A stretch of DNA of 52,146 nucleotides from the NCBI GenBank assembly GCA_910584875.1, contig CAJUDA010000004.1, positions 1 through 52,146 on the forward strand, given 5' to 3'. Position numbers and translations under genes: made by a program. Positions 40,998 to 50,453 of this stretch are shown here, piece after piece. Within the stretch, counting starts at the first letter, position 1; every line of letters begins with the position of its first letter. The notes below the pieces were generated by a model that worked only from the letters and a program-made list of their open reading frames with translations, was not told the DNA's origin and searched no databases. Origin of the DNA: an uncultured Eubacterium sp. (GTDB lineage Bacteria > Bacillota > Clostridia > Lachnospirales > Lachnospiraceae).

Positions 40998-41863
40998 TTT
41001 GTTATCTCTCCAAGTTCGGATGAATCCTTTAACTGGGTGATGACAAGTACCGTATTCATCTGGTCAAAGTTTACAACCGGTGTCAGATGCGCCGTCTTCA
41101 TAAGATTGGAACTATCGGTCGTAATGTCCTTTACATATCCGACTGACAAACCGGGAAGAAATTTATCACTGACATGGGAGGTGACAACCTCGTCACCATC
41201 CTTTACTTTTGCTGTATTGCTGATCATCTCAATATTGATATATCCCTGATAGATACTTTCCATGTTTCCTTTGACAATACACGTTTCACCAGTAGATTCA
41301 AACATGGCGCTGACATTACTTTTGTCGTCAATAATCGCACGGACCTTTGCATAATGCCGTCCCGCCTCGGATACGATCCCTACCAGACCGTTGCCGGCAA
41401 TGACATTCATATCCACATCCACGCCGTCATCTTTTCCTTTGTCAATATAGAAAACATTAAACCAGTTGTTGCCGTCGCGGCTGATGACGGTAGCCGCCAC
41501 TTTCGGATAATCCGGATATTTTTTGTCCAGTTTATATAATTCCTGGAGATTCTCCAGTTCTTTGTTTTCACTGGTAAGAATTTTATTGGCATAGCTGAGG
41601 GAATCCAGTTTTTCCTGCATTTTTTTGTTTTCAGACAGCAGCGCCTCTTTGGAACTTAGCAGATCCAGCTTGTCCGATATGGAGCGCCCCACGATATTGA
41701 TTCCTTTCTGCATTGGTGAGATAAAATCACCAACGATAGTCTTCACCGCTGAAAACCGATCGGAGAATTTAAAAGAAAGAATAACTAATAGTACGCACAT
41801 AATGGAAAGGCAGCTGTATAATATTTTGGGATGAATAAAATTTTTCTTCCCACGTTTCTTCAT
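40994..41863 (-). CDS. mreC: MreC, rod shape-determining protein
   Basis: The 289-residue protein has a membrane helix (about 14-31), a coiled coil (about 70-110), and the two-barrel extracellular domain with RDGNNWFNVFYIDKGKDDGV, VIAGNGLVGIV and GDEVVTSHVSDKFLPGLSVGYV. MreC activates PBP2/RodA in wall elongation. It lies between mreB and mreD. Confidence 0.96.
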   Translation of the reverse strand: MKKRGKKNFIHPKILYSCLSIMCVLLVILSFKFSDRFSAVKTIVGDFISPMQKGINIVGRSISDKLDLLSSKEALLSENKKMQEKLDSLSYANKILTSENKELENLQELYKLDKKYPDYPKVAATVISRDGNNWFNVFYIDKGKDDGVDVDMNVIAGNGLVGIVSEAGRHYAKVRAIIDDKSNVSAMFESTGETCIVKGNMESIYQGYINIEMISNTAKVKDGDEVVTSHVSDKFLPGLSVGYVKDITTDSSNLMKTAHLTPVVNFDQMNTVLVITQLKDSSELGEITK

Positions 41864-41885
41864 GATGATCCCCCTTTTCTCCCTC

Positions 41886-42878
41886 TTATAACGTAAGTTT
41901 TGCCAGTGACGGATCTTCTATGATCGCTCCCAGACCCATGATCACGGTGCTCTCTGGTTCTTCACATAAATTCACCTTTAATCCCAGCTGATCATAGACA
42001 AAACGTCCCAGGTCCTTGATCCGGCTGGAACCGCCGGTAATGTAAACGCCGGATTTATAAATATCCGAAGAAATTTCCGGTGGTGTGCGTTCCAGAATGA
42101 TTTTTACGGAATCTACAATGCTCTGGAACAGTTCGATCAGTGCATCATAGACATCGTTGCTTGTGATCGTGATCTCACTGGGAAGACCTGTCACAAGATT
42201 TCTTCCGCAGATGTCGATCGTCTCATCGGTCACATAAGCGGAACCAATCGTTTTTTTGATCAGTTCTGCGGTCTTCTCTCCTATGACAAAGTTTTTATCT
42301 TTCTTGATCTTACTGATGATCGCCTCATCAAATTTATTGCCGCCCACCGGGATCAGGCGGCTGAGAACGATCCCGCCGAGAGAAAGGACAGAAATCTCCG
42401 TTGTGTTTGCCCCGATATCGACAACAAGCGTCCCGGTGGATTTTGTGATATCCAGGCTCATGCCAAGAGCATCGGCAATGGGTTTTTCCACCACATAGAT
42501 TTTTTTCGGTTTGAGGTTGGTATTGGAGATTAGTTCAAAATAAGCACGTTTCTCTACCTCTGTGATATCCGTCGGAACAGCGATATAATAGTCTGCGCCC
42601 TTTAATTTTCTTTTACCGTCCAGTTCCTGAAAAAAATAATCAATCATTGCCTGCATATTTCCGATATCGGCGATCACGCCGTTTTTAACAGGATAAGATA
42701 CTTCAATATGTACGGGTGCTTTTTCATACATCTCAAACGCTTCATTCCCTACGGCAAATGTATGATTTTTATTATACATGGCAATGACGCTCTTTTCATG
42801 GAGGATCACACCCTCTCCATTTTTATAGAATTTAATTGAGCTTGTACCAAAATCGATACCGATTGCTTTTCCTAACAT
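41886..42878 (-). CDS. mreB: MreB/Mbl, actin-like rod shape protein
   Basis: An actin-fold ATPase of 330 residues with phosphate-1 IGIDFGTSSIKFY, the DIGANTTEISVLSLGG phosphate-2 loop and the adenosine motif GVYITGGSSRIKDLGRF. It forms membrane filaments that guide the elongasome. It lacks the amphipathic N-terminal extension of Gram-negative MreB. GAGAGGGAG precedes ATG 42878, and mreC follows after 22 bases. Confidence 0.96.
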   Translation of the reverse strand: MLGKAIGIDFGTSSIKFYKNGEGVILHEKSVIAMYNKNHTFAVGNEAFEMYEKAPVHIEVSYPVKNGVIADIGNMQAMIDYFFQELDGKRKLKGADYYIAVPTDITEVEKRAYFELISNTNLKPKKIYVVEKPIADALGMSLDITKSTGTLVVDIGANTTEISVLSLGGIVLSRLIPVGGNKFDEAIISKIKKDKNFVIGEKTAELIKKTIGSAYVTDETIDICGRNLVTGLPSEITITSNDVYDALIELFQSIVDSVKIILERTPPEISSDIYKSGVYITGGSSRIKDLGRFVYDQLGLKVNLCEEPESTVIMGLGAIIEDPSLAKLTL

Positions 42879-42907
42879 TTACATTCTCCCTCTCTTTTTA
42901 CCGGGCT

Positions 42908-43606
42908 TTATAAATAGCCCCGTTCTTTCAGACTGATATATTGATTATCACCAATAATGATATGATCCATCAGTGGAATACCGATCAGATCAGAAGCTTC
43001 TTTCAACCGTCCTGTAATCTGGATATCTTCACCACTTGGTTCGGGATCACCACTGGGGTGATTATGCAGTACCACATAATGGGTCGCGTCATACTGCAGT
43101 GCCAGACGAAGAATCTCACGGGGACTGGCAAGTGAAGACTGGATCGTCCCCTTAAAGATAATACGGTGGTGCAGGATCCTGCCGCTGGCATCGAGAAATA
43201 CAGCATATAAATGCTCTGTCTCCAGAATGCGCATCTCCGCCATAAAATAATCTGCCACATCACCGGGACATGTCAGTTTGGGCGAACCTCCCTTTGTCTG
43301 CCTTGCCAGCCGGTTTGACAGCTCTGCCACGCATAAGAGCTGGACTGCCTTGACCCTTCCGACTCCTTTTACATTCATCAAGTCCTTTAGTGTCAGGTGA
43401 TGCAGTCCGAGCAGGCCCTTGCAGGACGGATGGAGATTCAGTAATTCCATCGCCAGCTGCAGGCTTGTACAGTCTTTTGTGCCTGTCCTGACTATAACGG
43501 CAAGCAGTTCTGCATCCGAAAGGGCACCGGCACCATAATGCATACATCTTTCATAGGGCATTTCAGACACAGGTAATTGTTTCATTGTGTAATTTTTTTT
43601 GCTCAT
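42908..43606 (-). CDS. radC: RadC family JAB-domain protein
   Basis: The 232-residue protein has an N-terminal helix-hairpin-helix (about 70-86, VKGVGRVKAVQL) and the JAMM metal site H181-x-H183-x7-S191-x2-D194 in HNHPSGDPEPSGED. Despite its name, a DNA repair role is not established. It leads the radC-mreBCD order common to many bacteria. Neither ATG 43606 nor ATG 43585 (MKQLPVSEMPYER, the more usual start of this family) has a good ribosome binding site. Confidence 0.93.
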   Translation of the reverse strand: MSKKNYTMKQLPVSEMPYERCMHYGAGALSDAELLAVIVRTGTKDCTSLQLAMELLNLHPSCKGLLGLHHLTLKDLMNVKGVGRVKAVQLLCVAELSNRLARQTKGGSPKLTCPGDVADYFMAEMRILETEHLYAVFLDASGRILHHRIIFKGTIQSSLASPREILRLALQYDATHYVVLHNHPSGDPEPSGEDIQITGRLKEASDLIGIPLMDHIIIGDNQYISLKERGYL

Positions 43607-43720
43607 ATACCATATTTGTCAATCTATCAATACTCAAACATAGTCATTTTACCATATATTGATAAAAAAGTATACCGTTTAACAAAGTTTTTTATGTGAA
43701 TTTTTATGCCGGTACGACAG
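43607..43720. other. AT-rich intergenic region before radC
   Basis: It should hold the promoter of the radC-mre-min run on the minus strand. TAAAAT and TATACT hexamers are present but no well-spaced -35 could be matched, so no promoter is named. Confidence 0.3.
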
Positions 43721-45013
43721 TCATTTCTGCAATTCGACAAATCCTCCATCCAGCATATTTTGTAAGGTTTTTAATATTCCCAGCTTGCCGTGGTACCATG
43801 TGATCCCCCCCTGGAAAAATACACTATACGGCGGTTCGATCGGGGCATCCGCACTGAGTTCGATGGAGGATCCCTGGATGAAGGCGCCCGCAGCCATGAT
43901 CACATCACTGTGGTACCCGGGCATGGCATAGGGCTCCGGGAGCACAAAGGAATCGACCGGAGCTGCCTGCTGGATTCCCTGACAGAAGGCGATCACCCGC
44001 TCCGGGCTGCCAAAGGCGATCGCCTGTATGATGTCATGCCGCTCTTCTTTTCCGGCAGGACTTGCCGTAAAACCAAGTCTCTCATATAAATTGGCTGCGA
44101 AGATGGCAGACTTTAATGCTCCGGCAACGACGACCGGAGCGAGAAAAAGTCCCTGGTAAAACGCGGCGTTCACGTTCAGGGATGCCCCTACTTCCCTGCC
44201 GAGTCCCGGCGCCGTCAGCCGGTAAGCGGCAAGTTCTACAAGCTCTCTGCGTCCGGCGATATACCCTCCCAGCGGCGCCAGACCGCCTCCCGGATTTTTG
44301 ATCAGGGATCCCACACAGAGATCAGCTCCCACATCCGATGGCTCGATGGTCTCCACAAATTCCCCGTAACAGTTGTCCACCATACAGATCACATCCGGGC
44401 GGATGCTTTTGATAAAATGGATCAGCTCGCCAATGCGTTCGACTGACAATGTCTTGCGGAGGGCATATCCTTTGGAGCGCTGTATTGTCACAAGCTTCGT
44501 GCGGTCATTCAGCGCCTCACGGATCCCGTCAAAGTCAAACTCACTCTCCTCCAGCAGATCCACCTGCCGGTAGGTAATGCCAAATTCACGCAGGGAGCCT
44601 TTGGTCCTGGTCCCTTCCATGCCGATAATCCCTTCCAGGGTATCATACGGTTTCCCCACCGGGGAGAGCAGTTCATCCCCTGGTCTCAGAATAGCAGACA
44701 GTGCAACCGTCAGTGCATGCGTGCCGCAGGTGATCTGGGAACGCACCAGTGCATCTTCGGTATGGAAAATATCTGCATAAACCTTCTCCAGCGTATCCCT
44801 GCCAGCGTCATTGTATCCGTACCCGGTCGTTCCCCACAGATGATTTTCTGCCACGCGGTTTTTCTGCATGGCATGGATCACCTTCATCTGGTTGATCTCT
44901 GCTGTCTCATCGATCGACGCAAAACGGTCTTCGATTTCAGCTAATACCTGGTTTCCCAGATCGATCACTGGTTTTGTGATTCCAAATTTCTGATACATTT
45001 CTTCTTTCTTCAT
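43721..45013 (-). CDS. ynbB: PLP-dependent enzyme, YnbB/methionine gamma-lyase-like family
   Basis: A fold-type I PLP enzyme of 430 residues. TCGTHALTVALSAILRPGDELLSP, VDNCYGEFVE and the PLP Lys in GSLIKNPGGGLAP match the family annotated as methionine gamma-lyase or aluminium-resistance protein; the true substrate is unknown. It overlaps miaA by 4 bases (ATGA), with miaA and ynbB adjacent as in Bacillus near hfq and glnR. It is the last gene of the mutS-mutL-miaA run. Confidence 0.88.
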   Translation of the reverse strand: MKKEEMYQKFGITKPVIDLGNQVLAEIEDRFASIDETAEINQMKVIHAMQKNRVAENHLWGTTGYGYNDAGRDTLEKVYADIFHTEDALVRSQITCGTHALTVALSAILRPGDELLSPVGKPYDTLEGIIGMEGTRTKGSLREFGITYRQVDLLEESEFDFDGIREALNDRTKLVTIQRSKGYALRKTLSVERIGELIHFIKSIRPDVICMVDNCYGEFVETIEPSDVGADLCVGSLIKNPGGGLAPLGGYIAGRRELVELAAYRLTAPGLGREVGASLNVNAAFYQGLFLAPVVVAGALKSAIFAANLYERLGFTASPAGKEERHDIIQAIAFGSPERVIAFCQGIQQAAPVDSFVLPEPYAMPGYHSDVIMAAGAFIQGSSIELSADAPIEPPYSVFFQGGITWYHGKLGILKTLQNMLDGGFVELQK

Positions 45014-45954
45014 CGTAATACTCCTCTGTCTTCTGCCAGTTGTATGATTTTTTTGACGATTCTGTCTGTCGTTGCATACTCTCCCTTATCGAGCATCACC
45101 ACGTCCCTCTCCCGCCGGAACCATGTCAGCTGCCGTTTGGCAAAATGTCTGGTATCCCTTTTTAACCGGTAAACCGCTTCTTCCATCGTACATTCCTGTT
45201 CCAGCGCAGCAGCAATCTCTTTGTATCCCAGTCCCTGCATGGATACCAGGTCCCGCTGATATCCCTTATCCAGCAGTTCTTTTACCTCTCCGGCAAGTCC
45301 CTGTGCCATCATATTATCCACCCTCCGGTCAATCCGCTGATAGAGCTTTTCCCGCTCCATCGTCAGGACCAGATACAAAAAATCATAAGGGGATGTACGG
45401 CTTCGTTCTCTTGCATTGTGCTCAGAAAATTTTTCGCCGGTAAATTCATAGTATTCCAATGCCCGGATCACCCGTTTTACATTATTTTCGTGAATGGAAG
45501 CGGCGGATTCCGGATCCACCCGGCGTAATTGTTCATGCAGGGCATGAACGCCCTTCTCCAGTGCCTCCTGCTGAAGTTTCTGCCGGAAACGGTGTTCCTG
45601 CTGGCCTTCTGTGAACACGATATCATAAAGCACTGCCTGAATATAAAATCCAGTGCCGCCTGTCAGAATCGGCACCTTTCCTCTTGCATGGATATCCCGG
45701 ATATATTCTTTGGCTTTTTTCTGAAAAATAAATACATTAAACTCTTCATCCGGCTCCCATTCATCAATCATGTAGTGCGGGATTCCCTGCATCTGATCCG
45801 GTCTGATTTTTGCCGTGCCGATATTCATATGCCGGTAGACCTGCATGGAATCTGCCGAAATGATCTCACCGCCGGTTTCCTTTGCCAGTTGGATTGAAAT
45901 ATCTGTTTTCCCCACGGCAGTGGGTCCCGTGAGGACTATGATCGGTTGATGCAA
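45010..45954 (-). CDS. miaA: tRNA dimethylallyltransferase
   Basis: MiaA adds an isopentenyl group to A37 of tRNAs reading UNN codons. The P-loop GPTAVGKTD lies at about 9-17, then ISADSMQVYRHMNIGTAK and the central TGGTGFYIQAVLYD, and near the end HFAKRQLTWFRRE. The 314-residue length is normal. It follows mutL by 38 bases, the usual mutS-mutL-miaA order. Confidence 0.97.
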   Translation of the reverse strand: MHQPIIVLTGPTAVGKTDISIQLAKETGGEIISADSMQVYRHMNIGTAKIRPDQMQGIPHYMIDEWEPDEEFNVFIFQKKAKEYIRDIHARGKVPILTGGTGFYIQAVLYDIVFTEGQQEHRFRQKLQQEALEKGVHALHEQLRRVDPESAASIHENNVKRVIRALEYYEFTGEKFSEHNARERSRTSPYDFLYLVLTMEREKLYQRIDRRVDNMMAQGLAGEVKELLDKGYQRDLVSMQGLGYKEIAAALEQECTMEEAVYRLKRDTRHFAKRQLTWFRRERDVVMLDKGEYATTDRIVKKIIQLAEDRGVLR

Positions 45955-45992
45955 AACAAACTCCCTTCTGCTGGATCATCAAAATCAGCCTG

Positions 45993-47777
45993 TTATACAA
46001 TACGTTTAAATTTTTTCTCAAAATCCTGTCTGCTCATGGCGATGGTAGTCGGTCTTCCATGAGGACAGTGATACGGTTCCTCTGCCTGAAGCATCTCATT
46101 CAATAGTTCTTCTGCCTCGGCAAAAGAAAGGCGGTGGTTTCCTTTGACTGCCGCTTTACATGCCATTGTGGCACAGTGGTCCAGTACCAGTTCCGGTTTA
46201 TCCGGAATCCCCTCCTGCATCATACTGTCAAGGATCTCCAGGAAAAGCTCCCGGTATGGCAGATCAAGAAAATCAGCGGGAACTCCGGTAATGATATATT
46301 CTTTGTCGCCGAACGGTTCAAACTGAAAACCGATCTCACAAAAAGTATCCTTATATTCTGCCAGTATATCCATCTCCCGCCCGGATAATGTGACGACAAC
46401 CGGGGCGGCGAGATTCTGTGTCAATCCGGTTTTGCTGCCAAGACGCCTCATCAGTTTTTCATATAATACCTTTTCATGTGCGGCATGCTGGTCGATGATC
46501 AGCAGCTCTGATTCATATTCTACCAGCCAGTATGTAGCGAAGACCTGACCGATCATACGGAACCTGAGCTTTTGTTCCGGGACTAAGATTTTTTCCTGTA
46601 CAAATTCCTGCTGTGGCTTTTTGGGAGATTCCCATGCTGTCTTTTCGTTGACCGAAAAAATATCCTCAGCAGCAGGAAGTGCTTTCAGCCTCTTTTTTTC
46701 AAATGGTTCCGGTGTATCTTGTGCGCCCTGTACGGGAGGCGTCTGAACCGGCTGCTTTTTTTGTTCTGGTTCTGGTGATACTTCCGGGATCAACACCGCA
46801 TTTTTTAGCAGATCCCGGATCGTGTCATAAATAAACTGATAGACCTGTTCCTGATTGGTAAAACGAGCCTCCAGTTTTGTCGGATGTACATTGACATCAA
46901 TATAACTGCTGTCAATGGTCAGGAGAAGAGCCGTAAACGGATATCTGTGATTCATGAGAAAGGACTTATAGGCATGTTCGATGGCGCTTGTGATCACCGG
47001 GCTTTTGATATAACGGCCATTGACAAAATAATTCATAAACGTGCGGTTCCCCCGTGAGAGCTCCGGCTTGCCGATATATCCCTGCAGCGTCATACCCTCA
47101 TATTCTGCCTCAGCCGGAATCAGACATTTTGTCACATCCGGTCCGTAATTATAAAAAATATTTGTTTTTAATTTTCCATCCCCGGATGTCTGCAGTTTAT
47201 TCCTTCCATCCGCAATGAAGGTAAATCGGATCCGGGGATGTCCAAGGGAATAACGCAGGACGAGGTCCTGTATGTAATTTCCCTCTGTCGTTTTCGTCTT
47301 TAAAAAATGGCGGCGGGCAGGTGTATTATAAAACAGGTTCCTCATGATAAAAGTTGTCCCCTCCGGGCAGCCGATCTCTTCTGCTTTTTTTTCAGTCCCG
47401 CCTTCAATCTCATAATGCGTCCCTGTGATCTCTTCTTTCTGACGGGTAATGAGCTCCACCTGTGATACGGCGGCAATACTTGACAGAGCCTCCCCGCGGA
47501 ACCCAAGGCTGTGGACGGTCAGCAGGTCTTCCGCTGTGGAAATTTTGCTGGTGGCGTGGGGAAGAAATGCCGTATTGACCTCTTCATGCTTTATCCCGGC
47601 GCCATTGTCCGTGACTCGGATAAAAGAAATCCCGCCGTCCCGGATCTCTATTGTCACTGCCGTTGCTCCGGCATCAATGGAATTTTCTACCAGTTCCTTT
47701 ACCACTGCCGCCGGACGCTCGATCACTTCACCAGCAGCAATCTGGTTGATCGTCTCCTGGTCTAATACCTGAATCAT
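45993..47777 (-). CDS. mutL: DNA mismatch repair protein MutL
   Basis: A GHKL ATPase N-terminal domain (motifs ELVENSIDAGAT, VTDNGAGI, HATSKI and FRGEALSSIAAV) is followed by a Pro/Glu linker (about 340-400) and a C-terminal dimerisation/endonuclease domain with DQHAAHEKVLYE and CKAAVKGNHRLS. This fits the nicking MutL of organisms without MutH. ATG 47777 lies 8 bases from AAAGGAG and overlaps the mutS stop codon by one base; the longer frame starts inside mutS. Confidence 0.96.
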   Translation of the reverse strand: MIQVLDQETINQIAAGEVIERPAAVVKELVENSIDAGATAVTIEIRDGGISFIRVTDNGAGIKHEEVNTAFLPHATSKISTAEDLLTVHSLGFRGEALSSIAAVSQVELITRQKEEITGTHYEIEGGTEKKAEEIGCPEGTTFIMRNLFYNTPARRHFLKTKTTEGNYIQDLVLRYSLGHPRIRFTFIADGRNKLQTSGDGKLKTNIFYNYGPDVTKCLIPAEAEYEGMTLQGYIGKPELSRGNRTFMNYFVNGRYIKSPVITSAIEHAYKSFLMNHRYPFTALLLTIDSSYIDVNVHPTKLEARFTNQEQVYQFIYDTIRDLLKNAVLIPEVSPEPEQKKQPVQTPPVQGAQDTPEPFEKKRLKALPAAEDIFSVNEKTAWESPKKPQQEFVQEKILVPEQKLRFRMIGQVFATYWLVEYESELLIIDQHAAHEKVLYEKLMRRLGSKTGLTQNLAAPVVVTLSGREMDILAEYKDTFCEIGFQFEPFGDKEYIITGVPADFLDLPYRELFLEILDSMMQEGIPDKPELVLDHCATMACKAAVKGNHRLSFAEAEELLNEMLQAEEPYHCPHGRPTTIAMSRQDFEKKFKRIV

Positions 47778-50413
47778 TACCATTTCTCCTTTAACTGGTT
47801 CTGCCATTTATAGATAAGGTTCATCGCATCCATGGGCGTCACTCCGGTAAGGTCGATATCTCTTAATTCAAAAAGAATATCGTCGGTCTGGTTCCCTCCC
47901 ATGGCATCAAAGATCGACAGCTGTGTCATTTCAGATGCTGCATTCCTGCTGGCAGCCGGAATATCGGCGGGGACTCCGTTCTGGCCTTCTCCCGCCTGCT
48001 CCAGACAGTCGGCGATCTCCCTTGCCCTCTCCAGAACTTCCTGTGGCACGCCGGCAAGCTTTGCTACCTGAATGCCATAACTCCGGTCGGCGCCGCCTTT
48101 GACGATCTTGCGCAGGAATACGATATCCTCACCATCTTCTTTGACGGCGATGCAGTAATTTTGCACTCCCTCCAGCTTGCCTTCCAGTTCTGTCAGCTCA
48201 TGATAATGGGTGGCAAACAATGTCTTGGCCCCGATTTTCTTTTTGTCCACGATATGCTCTACAACAGCCCAGGCAATGCTGAGACCATCAAAGGTGCTTG
48301 TCCCTCTTCCGATCTCGTCCAGTATGATCAGACTGTCTTTTGTGGCATTGTGCAGTATATTGGCGACTTCCGTCATTTCCACCATAAAGGTACTCTGCCC
48401 ACTGGCAAGATCATCCGATGCGCCCACCCGGGTGAATATGCGGTCTGACAGAGAAAGATCCGCCGACTGTGCCGGTACAAAAGATCCGATCTGTGCCATC
48501 AGAACGATCAGCGCCGTCTGGCGCATATAGGTGGATTTCCCGGCCATATTCGGTCCAGTAATGATCACTACACGGTGTGTATCTGTATCCAGATAGGTGT
48601 CATTCGCAATAAACATATCGTGTTCGATCATCTTTTCAATCACAGGATGTCTTCCCTCCCTGATGCGGATCTCCCCTTTGTGGTTGAGCCTGGGCCGGAC
48701 ATACTGGTTGTGCTCTGCCACATAGGCGAGTGAGGCGATCATATCGATCATAGCGATCATTTCTGCCGTATTCTGGATCCGCTCCATCTGTTCAAAAATC
48801 TGGTTGCGCAGATCACAGAAAACGGCATATTCCAGACTATAGAGCCGCTCTTCAGCTCCCAGGATCACATCTTCCATCTCTTTCAGCTCCGGTGTTGTAA
48901 AACGCTCTGCATTGGTGAGGGTCTGTTTGCGGATCCATGTGTCGGGAACCTGATCCAGAAAGGATTTTGTAACCTCCAGATAATAACCAAATACTTTGTT
49001 ATATTTAATACGCAGATTTTTTATCCCGGTCTTTTCTTTTTCTTTTGCCTCCAGTCCGGCAAGCCAGTCTTTCCCCTCGGTCTTTGCCTGACGGAGTTTG
49101 TCGATCTCATCGTGATAGCCGGTCTTAAAGATCCCGCCCTCACGCACAGATATCGGTGGTTCTTCTTCAATGGCATTGTGGATCATCTGATAAATATCTT
49201 CCAGAGGGTCAAGTTTCTGATAGATTGACTGGAATAGACCAGACTTAAAATTCCCACACAAAAAACGGATATGGGGCAGCATAGATAACGAGGACTCCAA
49301 TGCCGTCATATCCCTTGGATTTACCGATTTATAGCTGATCCTGCTGAGAAGACGTTCCAGATCATAAACCGGATTCAGATATTCCCTTAGTTCTTCCCGC
49401 GTGATGACATTTTCATTTAGTTCCTCTATGGCGTCATAGCGTTCCTGAATTTTTTTCTCATCGATCAGCGGCTGTTCCAGACTGCTCCTGAGTTTCCGTG
49501 CACCCATGGCTGTCTTTGTCTTATCCAGTACCCAGAGCAGGGATCCTTTTTTTTGTTTTTCACGGAGCGTTTCGACCAGTTCAAGGTTCCTTCTTGTGTT
49601 CCGGTCAAGCAGCATATAAGTACCGGTCTGGTAAGGAGCCAGCTTTGATATATGACCGAGCGAACATTTCTGGGTTTCGACCAGATATTGCATAACACAT
49701 CCGGCGGCGATCACACCGATCGAATATTCCGAAAGCCCCAGTCCCTCCAGTGTACTGACCTGAAAGTGATCGCACAGGGTCCGGCTGCAGAGATCCGGAT
49801 CAAAATAACACGGATCCAGAGCAGAAATAGCAATATTAAGACGGTCTGTCAGATCCGTCAGGTCCGCCCCGCTTATGTAAAAAGAATCATTGCAGATGAT
49901 CTCTGCCGGCATAAACTTATTGATCTCATCCAGCAGCTTGCCGAGAGTATCCACCTCTGTCAGCTTGTATTCTCCTGTCGTCACATCCACGACCGATATT
50001 CCAAAGATACCACCTGTGGCAACAATCCCCATCAGATAGTTGTTACAGGTTTCATCCAGTGAGTCAGTAAAGCAGTTCGTCCCCGGTGTAACAATGCGTA
50101 TCACATCCCGTTTGACCAGTCCCTTTGCCAGTTTGGGATCTTCGACCTGTTCGCAGATCGCAACTTTATAGCCTCTCTCCACGAGACGGTTGATATATCC
50201 TTCCGCAGAATGAAAGGGGACACCACACATGGGTGCCCTTTCTTTTAGTCCGCAGCTTTTTCCGGTAAGAGTGATCTCGAGTTCTTTGGACGCCGTCAGT
50301 GCGTCATCGAAGAACATTTCATAAAAATCACCCAGACGGTAAAACAGGATACAGTCTTTATATTCTTCCTTCGTTTCCATGTACTGTTTCATCATGGGCG
50401 TCAACTGTTCCAT
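47777..50413 (-). CDS. mutS: DNA mismatch repair protein MutS
   Basis: A full-length MutS1 of 878 residues: the mismatch-recognition F-x-E in LGDFYEMFF near the start, connector, lever and clamp domains, and the ATPase with GPNMAGKSTYMRQ, signature GASDDLASGQSTFMVEM, Walker B LDEIGRGTSTFDG and H-loop ATHYHEL. It binds mismatches and recruits MutL, encoded directly downstream. The start is ambiguous: ATGs at 50425, 50416 and 50413 cluster around the GGAGG site; 50413 gives the usual MEQLTPMM beginning and the best spacing. Confidence 0.95.
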   Translation of the reverse strand: MEQLTPMMKQYMETKEEYKDCILFYRLGDFYEMFFDDALTASKELEITLTGKSCGLKERAPMCGVPFHSAEGYINRLVERGYKVAICEQVEDPKLAKGLVKRDVIRIVTPGTNCFTDSLDETCNNYLMGIVATGGIFGISVVDVTTGEYKLTEVDTLGKLLDEINKFMPAEIICNDSFYISGADLTDLTDRLNIAISALDPCYFDPDLCSRTLCDHFQVSTLEGLGLSEYSIGVIAAGCVMQYLVETQKCSLGHISKLAPYQTGTYMLLDRNTRRNLELVETLREKQKKGSLLWVLDKTKTAMGARKLRSSLEQPLIDEKKIQERYDAIEELNENVITREELREYLNPVYDLERLLSRISYKSVNPRDMTALESSLSMLPHIRFLCGNFKSGLFQSIYQKLDPLEDIYQMIHNAIEEEPPISVREGGIFKTGYHDEIDKLRQAKTEGKDWLAGLEAKEKEKTGIKNLRIKYNKVFGYYLEVTKSFLDQVPDTWIRKQTLTNAERFTTPELKEMEDVILGAEERLYSLEYAVFCDLRNQIFEQMERIQNTAEMIAMIDMIASLAYVAEHNQYVRPRLNHKGEIRIREGRHPVIEKMIEHDMFIANDTYLDTDTHRVVIITGPNMAGKSTYMRQTALIVLMAQIGSFVPAQSADLSLSDRIFTRVGASDDLASGQSTFMVEMTEVANILHNATKDSLIILDEIGRGTSTFDGLSIAWAVVEHIVDKKKIGAKTLFATHYHELTELEGKLEGVQNYCIAVKEDGEDIVFLRKIVKGGADRSYGIQVAKLAGVPQEVLERAREIADCLEQAGEGQNGVPADIPAASRNAASEMTQLSIFDAMGGNQTDDILFELRDIDLTGVTPMDAMNLIYKWQNQLKEKW

Positions 50414-50453
50414 CATTTCCTCCATTCGTATGCCTTTATCCCATCGCTGTCAT

